Shown: positions 33,760 through 43,260 of the stretch, in pieces
Numbering within the stretch: the first letter of the stretch is position 1
How the letters are laid out: each line of letters begins with the position of its first letter
DNA from: Patescibacteria group bacterium
Lineage (GTDB): Bacteria > Patescibacteria > ABY1 > UBA10025 > JAHIVO01
Direction: 5' to 3'
Assembly (NCBI GenBank): GCA_028718605.1
Contig: JAQULM010000001.1
Coordinates: 89,420 to 153,419, forward strand
Length of the DNA: 64,000 bases
The notes under the pieces: model-generated
Seen by the model: only the letters and a program-made list of their open reading frames with translations
The model's database searches: none
Told to the model about the DNA's origin: nothing
Program-made: the position numbers and the translations under genes

Positions 33760-34614
33760 TTACCGGTAGGAATCGAATGCCGGCTCAAGGTCTGCTACTT
33801 TGATTGGCTGCCTGACAAGCGGTTCTACCTTTATCTGTGGTATTTGCTCATCGTATGTCGGGCGTTTCGTCTGGTAGAGAATGCCGAGCGGCAGTTTACC
33901 GTCTGTACGCGTGGCAGCAAGGAGTGCTCCATTAAAATCCGCGGGATTGTAAGTGGCATCAAGCTTATAGGTATGCTGCTTGTACCAATCAAATGTGTTG
34001 ACCTTATTATACGTTGTACACACCTGTAAAATATTCACGAGCGAAAAACCCCGATGTTGTATTGCCTTTTTAATGAGATCGGCTAGATGCGGGATATCCC
34101 CGGAAAAGCCCTGTGCGACAAACGTTGCGCCCGATACGAGCGCTGTCGCTACCGGATTAAATGGTTCATTGATCGAGCCAGCGGGGGTGGTAACCGTCTT
34201 GGTGCCCTTCAATGACGTGGGCGATGTCTGTCCTTGCGTCAGGCTGTACATGCGGTTGTCATGCACGAGGTACGTGATATCAGCATTGCCCCGGCACGCG
34301 TGCACAAAATGGTTCGTTCCCTCGCTGTACCCGTCACCATCGCCGGAATCAGCTAAAACCGTCAGCTCATGATTCGCAAGCTTAACACCGATCGCAACAG
34401 GGAGCGACCTGCCGTGGATGCTATGGAACGAATACAGCTTGTAGCAGTTTGCGCCGTTGGACGAGCAACCAATGCCGAATACCATGACTGCCTCATGCGG
34501 CTTGATACCGAGCTCAGCAAGCGCGCGCTTGGTTGCGGGATAAATTCCATAGTTGCCACAGCCCGGGCACCATGTCGGTTTGTATGTACTGGTAAAATCT
34601 TTTTCAGTTGCCAT
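33760..34614 (-). CDS. 2-oxoacid:ferredoxin oxidoreductase beta subunit
   Basis: 284 residues starting MATEKDFTS. Thiamine-diphosphate domain with the CPGCGNYG [4Fe-4S] or TPP-edge motif, FGIGCSSNG, and the Mg-binding GDGDGYSEG. Oxidatively decarboxylates pyruvate or 2-oxoglutarate to acyl-CoA with reduction of ferredoxin. It follows the alpha/gamma subunit by 14 bases as one unit. The short two-gene form matches KorAB-type enzymes; pyruvate as substrate is inferred from the glycolytic and acetate genes downstream. Confidence 0.92.
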   Translation of the reverse strand: MATEKDFTSTYKPTWCPGCGNYGIYPATKRALAELGIKPHEAVMVFGIGCSSNGANCYKLYSFHSIHGRSLPVAIGVKLANHELTVLADSGDGDGYSEGTNHFVHACRGNADITYLVHDNRMYSLTQGQTSPTSLKGTKTVTTPAGSINEPFNPVATALVSGATFVAQGFSGDIPHLADLIKKAIQHRGFSLVNILQVCTTYNKVNTFDWYKQHTYKLDATYNPADFNGALLAATRTDGKLPLGILYQTKRPTYDEQIPQIKVEPLVRQPIKVADLEPAFDSYR

Positions 34615-34628
34615 AGGTTCCAATTTGC

Positions 34629-36371
34629 TTACAGTAAATTTTTGATTGTCGATGTGATTTCATCTGAAAAAAACGGCCTGCCGTCGTATTTCAGAATTTT
34701 ATAATCCGGCGCAAGCCCGGTCTGTTCGCGAATCCACGCGGCAAGCTGGCCCGTCTTGTTATTTTCAACAACCGCAATCTTTTTCGCCTTTTTAAACACT
34801 GATTTCACGTACTCGACAGGAAACGGGCTGATGTATTTGATTTGAAGGTAATTTGCCCGAATCCGGTGCGATTTCAACTGTTCGATCGCTTCGAGAATTG
34901 CACCTCGCGTCGAACCCCAACCGATGATCGTTATGTCGGCATTACTGTCACCCTCGAGAACGGGTAGCGGAACATCCGCAGCCGCCGCGTCAAACTTACG
35001 GAACCGCTTATCGACCATCTTTGCGCGCTCCTCAGCCGTTTCGTCAGAAAAACTTTCTTCATCATGCTCATCACTATTCGCAATATGTTCACCGCCCGGC
35101 GTACCCGGCAGGGTTCGAGGAGAAACGCCATCTTTCGTATGCAAATACCGTTTGTACGCGGTTCCAACCGGCAAATCTTTTTCCGCCGCAACACGTCCAC
35201 GGTCAATTGGCAGGTCTTTAAAACCTGACTGCTCAATCCACGAATGGCTCGAAGCAAGATATTTGTCAGTAATGACCATGACGGGAGTCTGATACTTTTC
35301 TGCTAAGTTAAATGCCTCCTGGGTCATGAAATAACATTGCTCAAGGTCTCCTGGCGCCATCACAATGCGCGGAAACTCCCCGTGCGATGCAGCGAGAAGC
35401 ATTGCGAGGTCATCCTGGCCGCTCCAGGTTGGCATGCCTGTCGAGGGCCCGGTACGCATCGCTTCAACAACGACGAGCGGTACTTCAATTTGGCCGGCCA
35501 TGCCCCACGCTTCCGTCATGAGGTCGAAACCGCCGCCTGACGTCACCGTCATCGAACGGACACCAGCGTATCCTGCACCGATTGCAGCGCAAATCGCCGC
35601 AATTTCATCCTCGACCTGAACCACGACGAGATTATGTTTTTGGGCTTGGCCAGCGAGTGTATTCATGATTGAAGTTGCCGGCGTCATCGGATAGCCAGAC
35701 AAGAACTTACAGCCGGCCTTGATCGCTCCAAGCGCGATAGCGTTATTCCCTGCCATGATCATACGCTCCGGATTCGAAAGGGGTTTCGCGGTGTAGTTGA
35801 ATGGTTTGCTTAAATTTTTATTAATAAAATCAAATCCCGCGCGTGCTGCGGCTTTATTGGTATCGATAATAGCTTGTGGCTTTTTTTTGAGGGTAAAATT
35901 TAGCTCAATAATGGCAAATAACCCCTCGATAGGCAGCTTCAGAAGTGCGTACGTAGCGCCGAGCGCCACAACGTTCCGCGCCACGCGCTCCGCGCCGCTT
36001 GCCAGGGCTAAATCTTCAAACGGCACGCCAATCACCGTTACGCCGTCGCCATAGTATCCTCCTGGCACCGAAGCGTTATTCGTGTTGTAGAGAACGGCAG
36101 CATCGGGGGCGAGTTCGTGGGTGTGGAGATTCACCGTGTCTTGATTCAGCGCTATAAGCACCTGAATCGGGCGCCGGGGAGCGAACACTTTTCGGTCTGA
36201 AACGCTCACCTCAAACGTATTATGGCCTCCGCGAATCAATGATGGGTATTCCGCGTAGTCAAAAACATATAAACCTGCCCGAAGCATCGCGCGGGCAAAC
36301 ATTGCACCGGCTGACAGGATGCCATAACCAGCTTCCCCGCCAATTTTCCAGCTAAAATTATTCTGAATCAT
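34629..36371 (-). CDS. 2-oxoacid:ferredoxin oxidoreductase, fused gamma-alpha subunit
   Basis: 580 residues from MIQNNFSWKIGG, with an AAAGGAAA ribosome-binding site. Gamma domain at about 1-185 (GGEAGYGILSAGAMFARAML), pyrimidine-binding alpha domain at about 195-420 (MAGNNAIALGAIKAGCKFLSGYPMTPA), and a transketolase-C-like domain at the end (TIIGWGSTRGAILEA). Forms the KorAB-type dimer with the beta subunit. A TATAGT/TATACA box lies about 30 bases upstream, so this is likely the first gene of its transcript. Confidence 0.93.
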   Translation of the reverse strand: MIQNNFSWKIGGEAGYGILSAGAMFARAMLRAGLYVFDYAEYPSLIRGGHNTFEVSVSDRKVFAPRRPIQVLIALNQDTVNLHTHELAPDAAVLYNTNNASVPGGYYGDGVTVIGVPFEDLALASGAERVARNVVALGATYALLKLPIEGLFAIIELNFTLKKKPQAIIDTNKAAARAGFDFINKNLSKPFNYTAKPLSNPERMIMAGNNAIALGAIKAGCKFLSGYPMTPATSIMNTLAGQAQKHNLVVVQVEDEIAAICAAIGAGYAGVRSMTVTSGGGFDLMTEAWGMAGQIEVPLVVVEAMRTGPSTGMPTWSGQDDLAMLLAASHGEFPRIVMAPGDLEQCYFMTQEAFNLAEKYQTPVMVITDKYLASSHSWIEQSGFKDLPIDRGRVAAEKDLPVGTAYKRYLHTKDGVSPRTLPGTPGGEHIANSDEHDEESFSDETAEERAKMVDKRFRKFDAAAADVPLPVLEGDSNADITIIGWGSTRGAILEAIEQLKSHRIRANYLQIKYISPFPVEYVKSVFKKAKKIAVVENNKTGQLAAWIREQTGLAPDYKILKYDGRPFFSDEITSTIKNLL

Positions 36372-36422
36372 AGAAATTTCCTTTAGTAACACACGCCTGT
36401 ACTGTATACTATAGCAGATGTG

Positions 36423-36713
36423 TCATGAATTGATAACACCCCTCGGCGCATTCAAATGCGCAAGCATCCGATCGCGCTCCTGTACAACGAGCTCACTGTC
36501 ATATTCGCCCGCATGTGCTGGGCTACCTTCATATGACGGCTGTTTTTCATCAAGGTGCAAATTGAATTCAGTGCGCTCAGGAGAGAGGTATACATACAGG
36601 TGAAAACGCGGAAATGGCAGCCCTCGCAAGCGCCTGATGAATACAAACGACCGGGGGTCACGCGTCGACTGTTGGTGGTACCCGAGCCGGTTCATGAATA
36701 CTTTTAAATTCAT
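36423..36713 (-). CDS. Small conserved CPR protein, function unknown
   Basis: 96 residues from MNLKVFMNRLGYHQQ; a GTG ten codons upstream is the alternative start. The pattern PRFHLYVYL...FNLHLDEKQPSYEGSPAHAGEYDSELVVQERDRM is a recurrent small protein in Patescibacteria genomes, rich in His and acidic residues, without a known role. A TATAAT box lies about 48 bases upstream of the chosen start. Stands between the acyl-CoA synthetase and oxidoreductase genes. Confidence 0.72.
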   Translation of the reverse strand: MNLKVFMNRLGYHQQSTRDPRSFVFIRRLRGLPFPRFHLYVYLSPERTEFNLHLDEKQPSYEGSPAHAGEYDSELVVQERDRMLAHLNAPRGVINS

Positions 36714-36786
36714 CGGGAACTGCCCTGAATGTGAAAACTTCACCGTTGATCAGTTAACAAATTATACAGCCGAAAACTGCTGATCG

Positions 36787-38835
36787 TTACCGAACCTGAA
36801 ACAGGCGGATGTCGGCGACAGCACACGAGGACGGTGCCATAATCACAGGATTTAAGTCAAGCTCGACAATTCGCGGTTTTGCCATCATAAGAGCAGAAAT
36901 TCCGACAAGGATATCGGCGAGTTTCTCGATTGGAAAATTACTGCCTCGTTTGCTAGAAAAAATTCGCCCGAGAACACTTTCATTAATAAGCGCGTAGGCC
37001 TGCTTCTTATTGATCGGGAGAGGTGTAATAACAGCACTTCGAAGAACCTCCACGAAAATACCGCCAAGACCGACAATAACATATGGTCCGATGATTGGAT
37101 CGCGTTTTGCGCCAACGACAACTTCGAGCGGTCCGGGCGCATAGGGCTGGATAAAGAATCCTTCTTCTGCGCCGAAACGGAACGGGAACCTTGTGCGCCA
37201 TTCAGCTAAGAGTGTTTCGAGGGCTGACGGAGTTGGGATATTCAGGCGAACAGCCCCTGAATCAATTTTATGCACCATCCGACGATGCACGATTTTTATG
37301 ACGATAGGGTACCCGATTTTTTTTGCTGCCCACATCGCACGCTCGGGAGTGCGCGCCAGGGCTGAAGGCATTATAGTCGAAATAAACGGCCGCACAATCC
37401 GCTCGGCCGCTTTACCAAGCACCGGAACCGCCCGTCCACGCGGCGTTTGGGTCTGATCGGGAAACGTGCGCACTTCATTGCGATCAATTTTATAGAGCGC
37501 CAGCGCCGCGAGTGCCTGCGCGGCGCGTTCGGGATACGGAAAATGCAAAAGTCCGGCTTTTGAAAAAATTGCCCGGCCTCTTTCGACCCCTTGCCCGCCC
37601 ACAAACGAGGATACGATCGGTATACGCGGATGTGCCCGCTGGATGCGGACTATAGCATGTGCAATTTTTTCCGTATCCGTAACATACTGGTGCGTGAGCA
37701 CCGCGATAATGCCTGCGACTGACGGATCCTGGACAACTACCTCAAGCGCTTTCTGGTAGCGCGACGCTGCTGCATCACCAAGAACGTCAACAGGATTGCC
37801 AACTGCAGCAGCGGGCGGGAGCGCCTTGTGCAAAGCCGCAACGGTTTTTTCAGAAAAAATCGCTAACGAGATATTCGGGCTCACCGCAACGGCATCAGTC
37901 GCGAGGATGCCAGGACCGCCGGCGTTTGTAACGATTGCGACACCACTGCCAGCGCTCTGGAAGCGCTTCTCAAACAATTCCGCGTACGCGAATAATTCTT
38001 CCAGCGTCGGTACGATGATTGCACCTGCAGCGCGCAATGCGGCACACTGGACATCATGCGATCCCGCGAGCGCACCGGTATGTGATGCAACAGCAGATTG
38101 CGCTTGCGTACTCACGCCAGGCATGAGTACGATGACCGGTTTCCGCTTACTCGCACTTCGGACAGTCCGGAGCAGTGACCGGCCCGTGGCAAGACTCTCA
38201 AGGTATAAAACAACAACGCCGGTATCCGGATCATTGCCAAAATACCGAATCAGCTCTTCTTCGTGAACATCCGCTTTATTACCAAGTGACACGAGGGCTG
38301 AAAAACCAATATTTGAGGAGAGCGCCCAATCGGTTATTGCGACTGCCATCGCGCCAGACTGGGATAAAACCGCGATTCTGCCATGTTTTGGCAAGCCTTC
38401 TGCGAATGATGCATTCATCCTCAGCTTGGGTATGATAAGCCCGAGGCAATTCGGTCCGAGTAAACGAATGCGATTCTCACGGGCAATTTTCATGCACTGC
38501 CGCTCAAGGCGTTTGCCTTCCTCACCGCTTTCTCCAAATCCGGCGCTCACAATCAGTACTGCACGAATTTTCCGCGCGCCGCATTCGCGCAAAACACCGG
38601 AGACAATGGGTGCCGGAACAACGATCACCGCAAAGTCTGGACGCTCACGGAGGTGCTGGACCGAGATCTCGACGCGTTTGCCATACAGCATGCCGCCTTT
38701 GGGGTTAATGGGGACTATCTTCCCCCGAAAACGGTATTCAACCAAATTTTTAATTATAATGTTTCCAAGTTTCGATGGGTCGTGAGATGCACCGATGATC
38801 GCGATTGAACGCGGATGGAAAAAATTCGATAGCAT
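36787..38835 (-). CDS. Acetate-CoA ligase (ADP-forming), fused alpha-beta
   Basis: 682 residues. CoA-binding domain (IAIIGASHDPSKLGNIIIKNL), succinyl-CoA-synthetase-like domains with the phospho-His region (SHTGALAGSH), then a C-terminal ATP-grasp domain (KKIGYPIVIKIVHRRMVHKIDSGAV). It converts acetyl-CoA, ADP and Pi to acetate, ATP and CoA. This is the main ATP-yielding fermentation step in archaea and many CPR. It sits between the oxidoreductase that makes acyl-CoA and the glycolytic genes; 4 bases separate it from gpmI. Confidence 0.93.
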   Translation of the reverse strand: MLSNFFHPRSIAIIGASHDPSKLGNIIIKNLVEYRFRGKIVPINPKGGMLYGKRVEISVQHLRERPDFAVIVVPAPIVSGVLRECGARKIRAVLIVSAGFGESGEEGKRLERQCMKIARENRIRLLGPNCLGLIIPKLRMNASFAEGLPKHGRIAVLSQSGAMAVAITDWALSSNIGFSALVSLGNKADVHEEELIRYFGNDPDTGVVVLYLESLATGRSLLRTVRSASKRKPVIVLMPGVSTQAQSAVASHTGALAGSHDVQCAALRAAGAIIVPTLEELFAYAELFEKRFQSAGSGVAIVTNAGGPGILATDAVAVSPNISLAIFSEKTVAALHKALPPAAAVGNPVDVLGDAAASRYQKALEVVVQDPSVAGIIAVLTHQYVTDTEKIAHAIVRIQRAHPRIPIVSSFVGGQGVERGRAIFSKAGLLHFPYPERAAQALAALALYKIDRNEVRTFPDQTQTPRGRAVPVLGKAAERIVRPFISTIMPSALARTPERAMWAAKKIGYPIVIKIVHRRMVHKIDSGAVRLNIPTPSALETLLAEWRTRFPFRFGAEEGFFIQPYAPGPLEVVVGAKRDPIIGPYVIVGLGGIFVEVLRSAVITPLPINKKQAYALINESVLGRIFSSKRGSNFPIEKLADILVGISALMMAKPRIVELDLNPVIMAPSSCAVADIRLFQVR

Positions 38836-38839
38836 AAGC

Positions 38840-40429
38840 TTATACTTCTAATAAATTATTTCCTGTCATGCCAGAAGAAGGCTTCAGCTGCATATACGTC
38901 AAAATAGTCACGGCGATATCTGATAGTATGCCCGTCGGCTGCAACATGCTTAAATCATGCTCGGTTATCATATCACCGTATGGCCGTACATTCTCCCACT
39001 CACGGCCGACAGCGACGAACGGCACCGGATTCACGCTATGCTCCTTATCCATTGCTCCAGTCTGAAGATTTGTAAGCTCTTCCCCGTTGCCATGGTCGGC
39101 CGTGATAAACAGGAGACCGTCCAATTCCAGCACGGCATCGACAAGCTCACCGAGGCATTTATCAATCGCTTCAAGTGCCTTAACCGTTGCTTTAAATTTC
39201 CCGGTATGGCCAACCATATCGCAATTTGCATAATTGACGACGATAAAATCAAACGATGCTTTTTTAATTTCCTTGAGCAGCCGTTCGGTGACTTTCGGCG
39301 CGCTCATTTCGGGTTTCTGGTCATACGATGACACGGACGGTGATGGGACGATCATATTCTCTTGCCCCTCGTACGGCTTTTCGTTGCCGCCATTGAAAAA
39401 ATACGTTACATGGGCATACTTTTCAGTTTCCGCGATGTGGAGCTGGCGCAAGCCAGCCTGTGCGATGACCCACCCGAGCGGATCGGCGATTTCAACCGGA
39501 GGGAATGCGACAATAGTCGGGAGATCCTTGTCATACTGGGTCATGCTGACGAAAAGAAGGTCCTTCAAGTACTGCGGGCGCTTAAATTTATCAAAACTTG
39601 GGAGAACAAATGCGGTGGTTATTTGGCGTGCCCTGTCCGGCCGAAAGTTGAAAAAAATCAGGGAATCCTTCGGGCCGACTATTGCCGTGGGTTTGTCCTC
39701 CGATCCGATTACTGTCGGGATAACCTCCTCGTCATACACTTCCTTGGCGTACGATTCCTGAATTGCCGTCATCGGATCTTTCGCATATTTTTCAGCAACT
39801 CCTTCGGCGATTGCACGGTACGCCTTCTCTTCCCGATCCCAGCGGTTATCACGGTCCATCGCGTAGTACCGTCCGGATAGTGTCGCAACCTTTCCAATTT
39901 TTAATTCTTTAATTTTTGCTTCAACTTTTTTCATCAGTTCAATGCCGCTGTCACGTGGCGAGTCACGGCCATCAAGCATGATATGAAGGTAGACATCTTT
40001 CAGTTTCTGCTTCTTGCAAAATTCCATGAGTGCAAAAAGATGGTCTGTCGATGAATGAACGCTGCCGACTCCTATCAAACCCATGAGGTGCATCGCTGAT
40101 TTATTCTGCTTCGCATGCTCAGCTGCCTGAATGAACGCGTCATTTTTGAAAAAACTCCCATCAGCAATGCTTCTCGAAATTCTCGGAAGATTCTGGTAGA
40201 TGATGCGGCCGGCGCCGAGATTGAGATGGCCGACTTCGGAATTTCCCATTTCTCCCCATGGAAGTCCGACGGCTTCACTCGAAGCTTGGAGTGCCATTGT
40301 CGGATAGGTGTCTACCAGCTTATCCCATACCGGCATTTTCGCTGAGAACGTCGGATTCCCTTGCGACGGCGGCGCGATGCCAAATCCATCGAGAATGCAC
40401 AGTACTACTGGTTTATGCGGAAGTTGCAT
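38840..40429 (-). CDS. gpmI: 2,3-bisphosphoglycerate-independent phosphoglycerate mutase, copy 1
   Basis: 529 residues. Alkaline-phosphatase-like fold: metal Asp in CILDGFGIAP, catalytic Ser in MGNSEVGHLNLGAGR, GRDSPRDSG, VNYANCDMVGHTG and ITADHGNGEEL. Interconverts 3- and 2-phosphoglycerate. Its start overlaps the end of a second, clearly diverged iPGM by 25 bases. Confidence 0.95.
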   Translation of the reverse strand: MQLPHKPVVLCILDGFGIAPPSQGNPTFSAKMPVWDKLVDTYPTMALQASSEAVGLPWGEMGNSEVGHLNLGAGRIIYQNLPRISRSIADGSFFKNDAFIQAAEHAKQNKSAMHLMGLIGVGSVHSSTDHLFALMEFCKKQKLKDVYLHIMLDGRDSPRDSGIELMKKVEAKIKELKIGKVATLSGRYYAMDRDNRWDREEKAYRAIAEGVAEKYAKDPMTAIQESYAKEVYDEEVIPTVIGSEDKPTAIVGPKDSLIFFNFRPDRARQITTAFVLPSFDKFKRPQYLKDLLFVSMTQYDKDLPTIVAFPPVEIADPLGWVIAQAGLRQLHIAETEKYAHVTYFFNGGNEKPYEGQENMIVPSPSVSSYDQKPEMSAPKVTERLLKEIKKASFDFIVVNYANCDMVGHTGKFKATVKALEAIDKCLGELVDAVLELDGLLFITADHGNGEELTNLQTGAMDKEHSVNPVPFVAVGREWENVRPYGDMITEHDLSMLQPTGILSDIAVTILTYMQLKPSSGMTGNNLLEV

Positions 40430-41982
40430 AGTATTTTGGTTTCTTTCATTTGGTTAGGCAGCGGGCAGCCCATCATATGGACAATCGTCGGTGCGATATT
40501 CGCGAGAACACCGCGCTCGATCGGAATATCCCGCGGAATAGTTTTATTAACAATAATAAATGGCACGGGATTACTCGAATGTGACGTATCCACTTGCCCG
40601 GTTTCAAGGTCAACAAGTTCTTCAACATTGCCATGGTCAGCGGTAATAACCAGCGTTCCCTCATGCTCGCGTATAGCTCCATACAATCTGCCAATACACA
40701 GATCAACCGTTTGTACCGCGGTAATACACGCCGGCAGGTCACCCGTATGGCCAACCATGTCGGGATTCGCGTAATTCACGCAGATGAAATCATACCGTTC
40801 ATCATGGATCGATCGCACGATATAATCCGTCAATTGGGCAGCGCTCATTTCGGGCTTGTCTTTGTATGACTGGATGTGGGGTGATTTGATGATAACCCGG
40901 TCTTCGTTCGCGACCGTGCTATCATGCCCGCCGTTCAGGAAGTACGTGACATGGGCGTATTTCTCTGTTTCAGCGGTGTATAACTGGCGCAATCCTTGGA
41001 GAGCGAATGGCAAGGTGCCAGGCAATACGCGCGCTGGGTATGCGGAAATGACACCGGGCAAATCAGGCCCGAAATCCGTCAAGGAAACGAAGAATAAGTC
41101 ATTGAGTACCTTTTTCCGGGGAAAGCCGATAAAATCTTTCTGGACAAACGCCTTGCATAGCTGGCGAACGCGATCTGACCGGAGATTAAAAAAGATTACC
41201 GCATCATTATCCTCCAGGCGACGGCTGTTCCCATCACCATCAGTAATGACAGTCGGCTGGAGGTATTCATCGTTTTCATGCCTGTTATAACCGAGGAGTA
41301 CCGCCTCAACGGCATCCTCCGCATGTACTCCGGTGCCTTCAACGAGCGTTTCGTATGCTTTCTGGGTCCGTTGCCATTCCTTAATCCTGTCCATCGCGTA
41401 GAAACGCCCGATAATGGTAGCGATTTTTTCTCCCGGTTCAAGCGTCCGCTTGATGCGGTCAATCAAGCGAATTGCGAGATATTGGTAGGAATCCCGGCCG
41501 TCGGTAAACAGATGTAAAGTCGTATTATGGATTTTTTTAATCCTCAGAAGCGTCAACAGCGCCAATAAGTGGTCTGGATCAGCATGCGCCGATTGCTCAG
41601 CAGTTATCATCCCCATGAGGTGAAGCCTCGAATTATGCTTTTGCACATGGCGTATTGCCGCAAGAAATGCGGGATTCTTGAAAAACGTCCCCTCATTAAT
41701 CGATTTAGAAATAATAACTGAATCTTGTTCCACGATCCGGCCAGCGCCGATATTCATATGCCCTGCTTCGGAATTGCCATCCTGGGTCGGCGGCAAACCA
41801 GCATCCCTGCCGGACGCCCCGAGGAGAGTGTTCGGATAATTATCAGTCAGCATATCCATGATGGGCGTTGACGCAAGCGCGATTGCATTGCCGCGCGTTT
41901 CATTCCAAATCCCCCACCCATCAAGTATCGCAAGAATGAAGGGCTTCCGCTTCTTAGCTTCCGATGAAGAATTATTTCCCAT
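40405..41982 (-). CDS. gpmI: 2,3-bisphosphoglycerate-independent phosphoglycerate mutase, copy 2
   Basis: 525 residues with the same motifs as copy 1 in different sequence: ILDGWGIWNET, DGNSEAGHMNIGAGR, GRDSYQYLA, VNYANPDMVGHTG, ITADHGNVEEL. All metal and catalytic positions look intact in both copies, so neither is an obvious pseudogene. It overlaps the enolase end by 11 bases. The divergence argues for an old duplication or separate acquisition. Confidence 0.94.
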   Translation of the reverse strand: MGNNSSSEAKKRKPFILAILDGWGIWNETRGNAIALASTPIMDMLTDNYPNTLLGASGRDAGLPPTQDGNSEAGHMNIGAGRIVEQDSVIISKSINEGTFFKNPAFLAAIRHVQKHNSRLHLMGMITAEQSAHADPDHLLALLTLLRIKKIHNTTLHLFTDGRDSYQYLAIRLIDRIKRTLEPGEKIATIIGRFYAMDRIKEWQRTQKAYETLVEGTGVHAEDAVEAVLLGYNRHENDEYLQPTVITDGDGNSRRLEDNDAVIFFNLRSDRVRQLCKAFVQKDFIGFPRKKVLNDLFFVSLTDFGPDLPGVISAYPARVLPGTLPFALQGLRQLYTAETEKYAHVTYFLNGGHDSTVANEDRVIIKSPHIQSYKDKPEMSAAQLTDYIVRSIHDERYDFICVNYANPDMVGHTGDLPACITAVQTVDLCIGRLYGAIREHEGTLVITADHGNVEELVDLETGQVDTSHSSNPVPFIIVNKTIPRDIPIERGVLANIAPTIVHMMGCPLPNQMKETKILCNFRINQ

Positions 41983-43243
41983 GAAGCTCCTCCTCGATTT
42001 CCATTAAACGGTTATACTTTGACGTACGCTCGCCCCGAACAGGCCCGACTTTAATGTATTCGGCATTTGCTGCAGCGGCAACATCAACCATAAAGCTGTC
42101 GTTTGTTTCTCCGCCGCCACGGTGCGACACGACCTGCCAGAAATCGTGCGCACGCCCGAGTTTAATCGTTTTCATTGTTTCGGAAAGCGTCCCGATCTGA
42201 TTGAGCTTGATAAGGACGGCATTGATCGCTTTCCGGTCGATTGCCATCTGAACCCGCTCCGGATTTGTCACCGTTAGGTCATCGCCGATAATCCGTATCT
42301 TCTTCCCGCATTCGGCGAATAATGAAATCCACCCGTCCCAATCGTCTTCCGCAAGGCCGTCTTCCAGCGTTATGATCGGGTACTTCGAAATCCAGTCACG
42401 GAACAATCCAATCATCTGGTCAGTCGAGAGGCCAGCGCCTTCGCGCTTCAAAACATACCGTTTGTTCTCAGGTTCATAGAGCTCTGATGTCGCTGGGTCA
42501 AGTGAAATAGAAATATCCTTCCCGGGGGCATAGCCAGCTTTCTCAATCGCTTCAGTAAGAAACCGCAGCGGCTGTTCATTGGTCTCGATGCCAGACGGGG
42601 CAAATGCCCCCTCGTTGCCGACATTGGTATTGAATCCCTGTTTCTTGAGAATTGATTTTAACGCACCGTACGCTTCTTCCCCCCATCGGACTGCTTCGCG
42701 TGCAGTCGGCGCGCCCGAAACACTCAGAAGATACTCCTGGAAATCAGTTGAATTATCGGCATGCGCACCGCCTTCGATGACGACCATCATCGGCCGGGGA
42801 AGCTTCCAAGTTTTATACGGCAGCTTGTACGTTCGCCGAATGTACGCGTACAGCGGTTCATGCAACGCCAGGGCTGCTGCACGTGCGCACGCGAGGGAGA
42901 CGGCTAATATGCTATTTCCGCCGTACTTTGACTTTTGAGGGGTACCGTCAAGCTCAATCATTGTCTGGTCAATCGTTTCCTGTGAAGTTACAGCCATGCC
43001 CTTGAGCGCCGGACCCAGTGTGCCCGTAATCGCCTTGCACGCTTTTAACATTCCGCCGCCGTCATACCGCTTCTTATCACCATCCAGCATCGTCAATGCT
43101 TCATGCGTACCGGCAGAAACGCCGTATGGAACTGAGGCACTGCCTACAATGCCGTTATCAATGATTACATGCGCTTCGATGGTCGGTTTCCCGCCAGAGG
43201 CGAGCACTTCTCGTGCGGTAATCTGTTTAATTTTATTCTGCAT
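41972..43243 (-). CDS. eno: Enolase
   Basis: 423 residues. N-terminal region ITAREVLASGGKPTIEAHV, acid residues in LEDGLAEDDWDGW and GDDLTVTNPERV, Lys in LIKLNQIGTLSET, and the C-terminal IKVGPVRGERTSKYNRL. It converts 2-phosphoglycerate to phosphoenolpyruvate. The catalytic loop reads SHRGGGETND where most enolases have SHRSGETED, i.e. one extra Gly. Between the iPGM genes and pgk, giving three consecutive glycolytic steps. Confidence 0.95.
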   Translation of the reverse strand: MQNKIKQITAREVLASGGKPTIEAHVIIDNGIVGSASVPYGVSAGTHEALTMLDGDKKRYDGGGMLKACKAITGTLGPALKGMAVTSQETIDQTMIELDGTPQKSKYGGNSILAVSLACARAAALALHEPLYAYIRRTYKLPYKTWKLPRPMMVVIEGGAHADNSTDFQEYLLSVSGAPTAREAVRWGEEAYGALKSILKKQGFNTNVGNEGAFAPSGIETNEQPLRFLTEAIEKAGYAPGKDISISLDPATSELYEPENKRYVLKREGAGLSTDQMIGLFRDWISKYPIITLEDGLAEDDWDGWISLFAECGKKIRIIGDDLTVTNPERVQMAIDRKAINAVLIKLNQIGTLSETMKTIKLGRAHDFWQVVSHRGGGETNDSFMVDVAAAANAEYIKVGPVRGERTSKYNRLMEIEEELHGK

Positions 43244-43260
43244 ACAATAGATTGTTTAGT

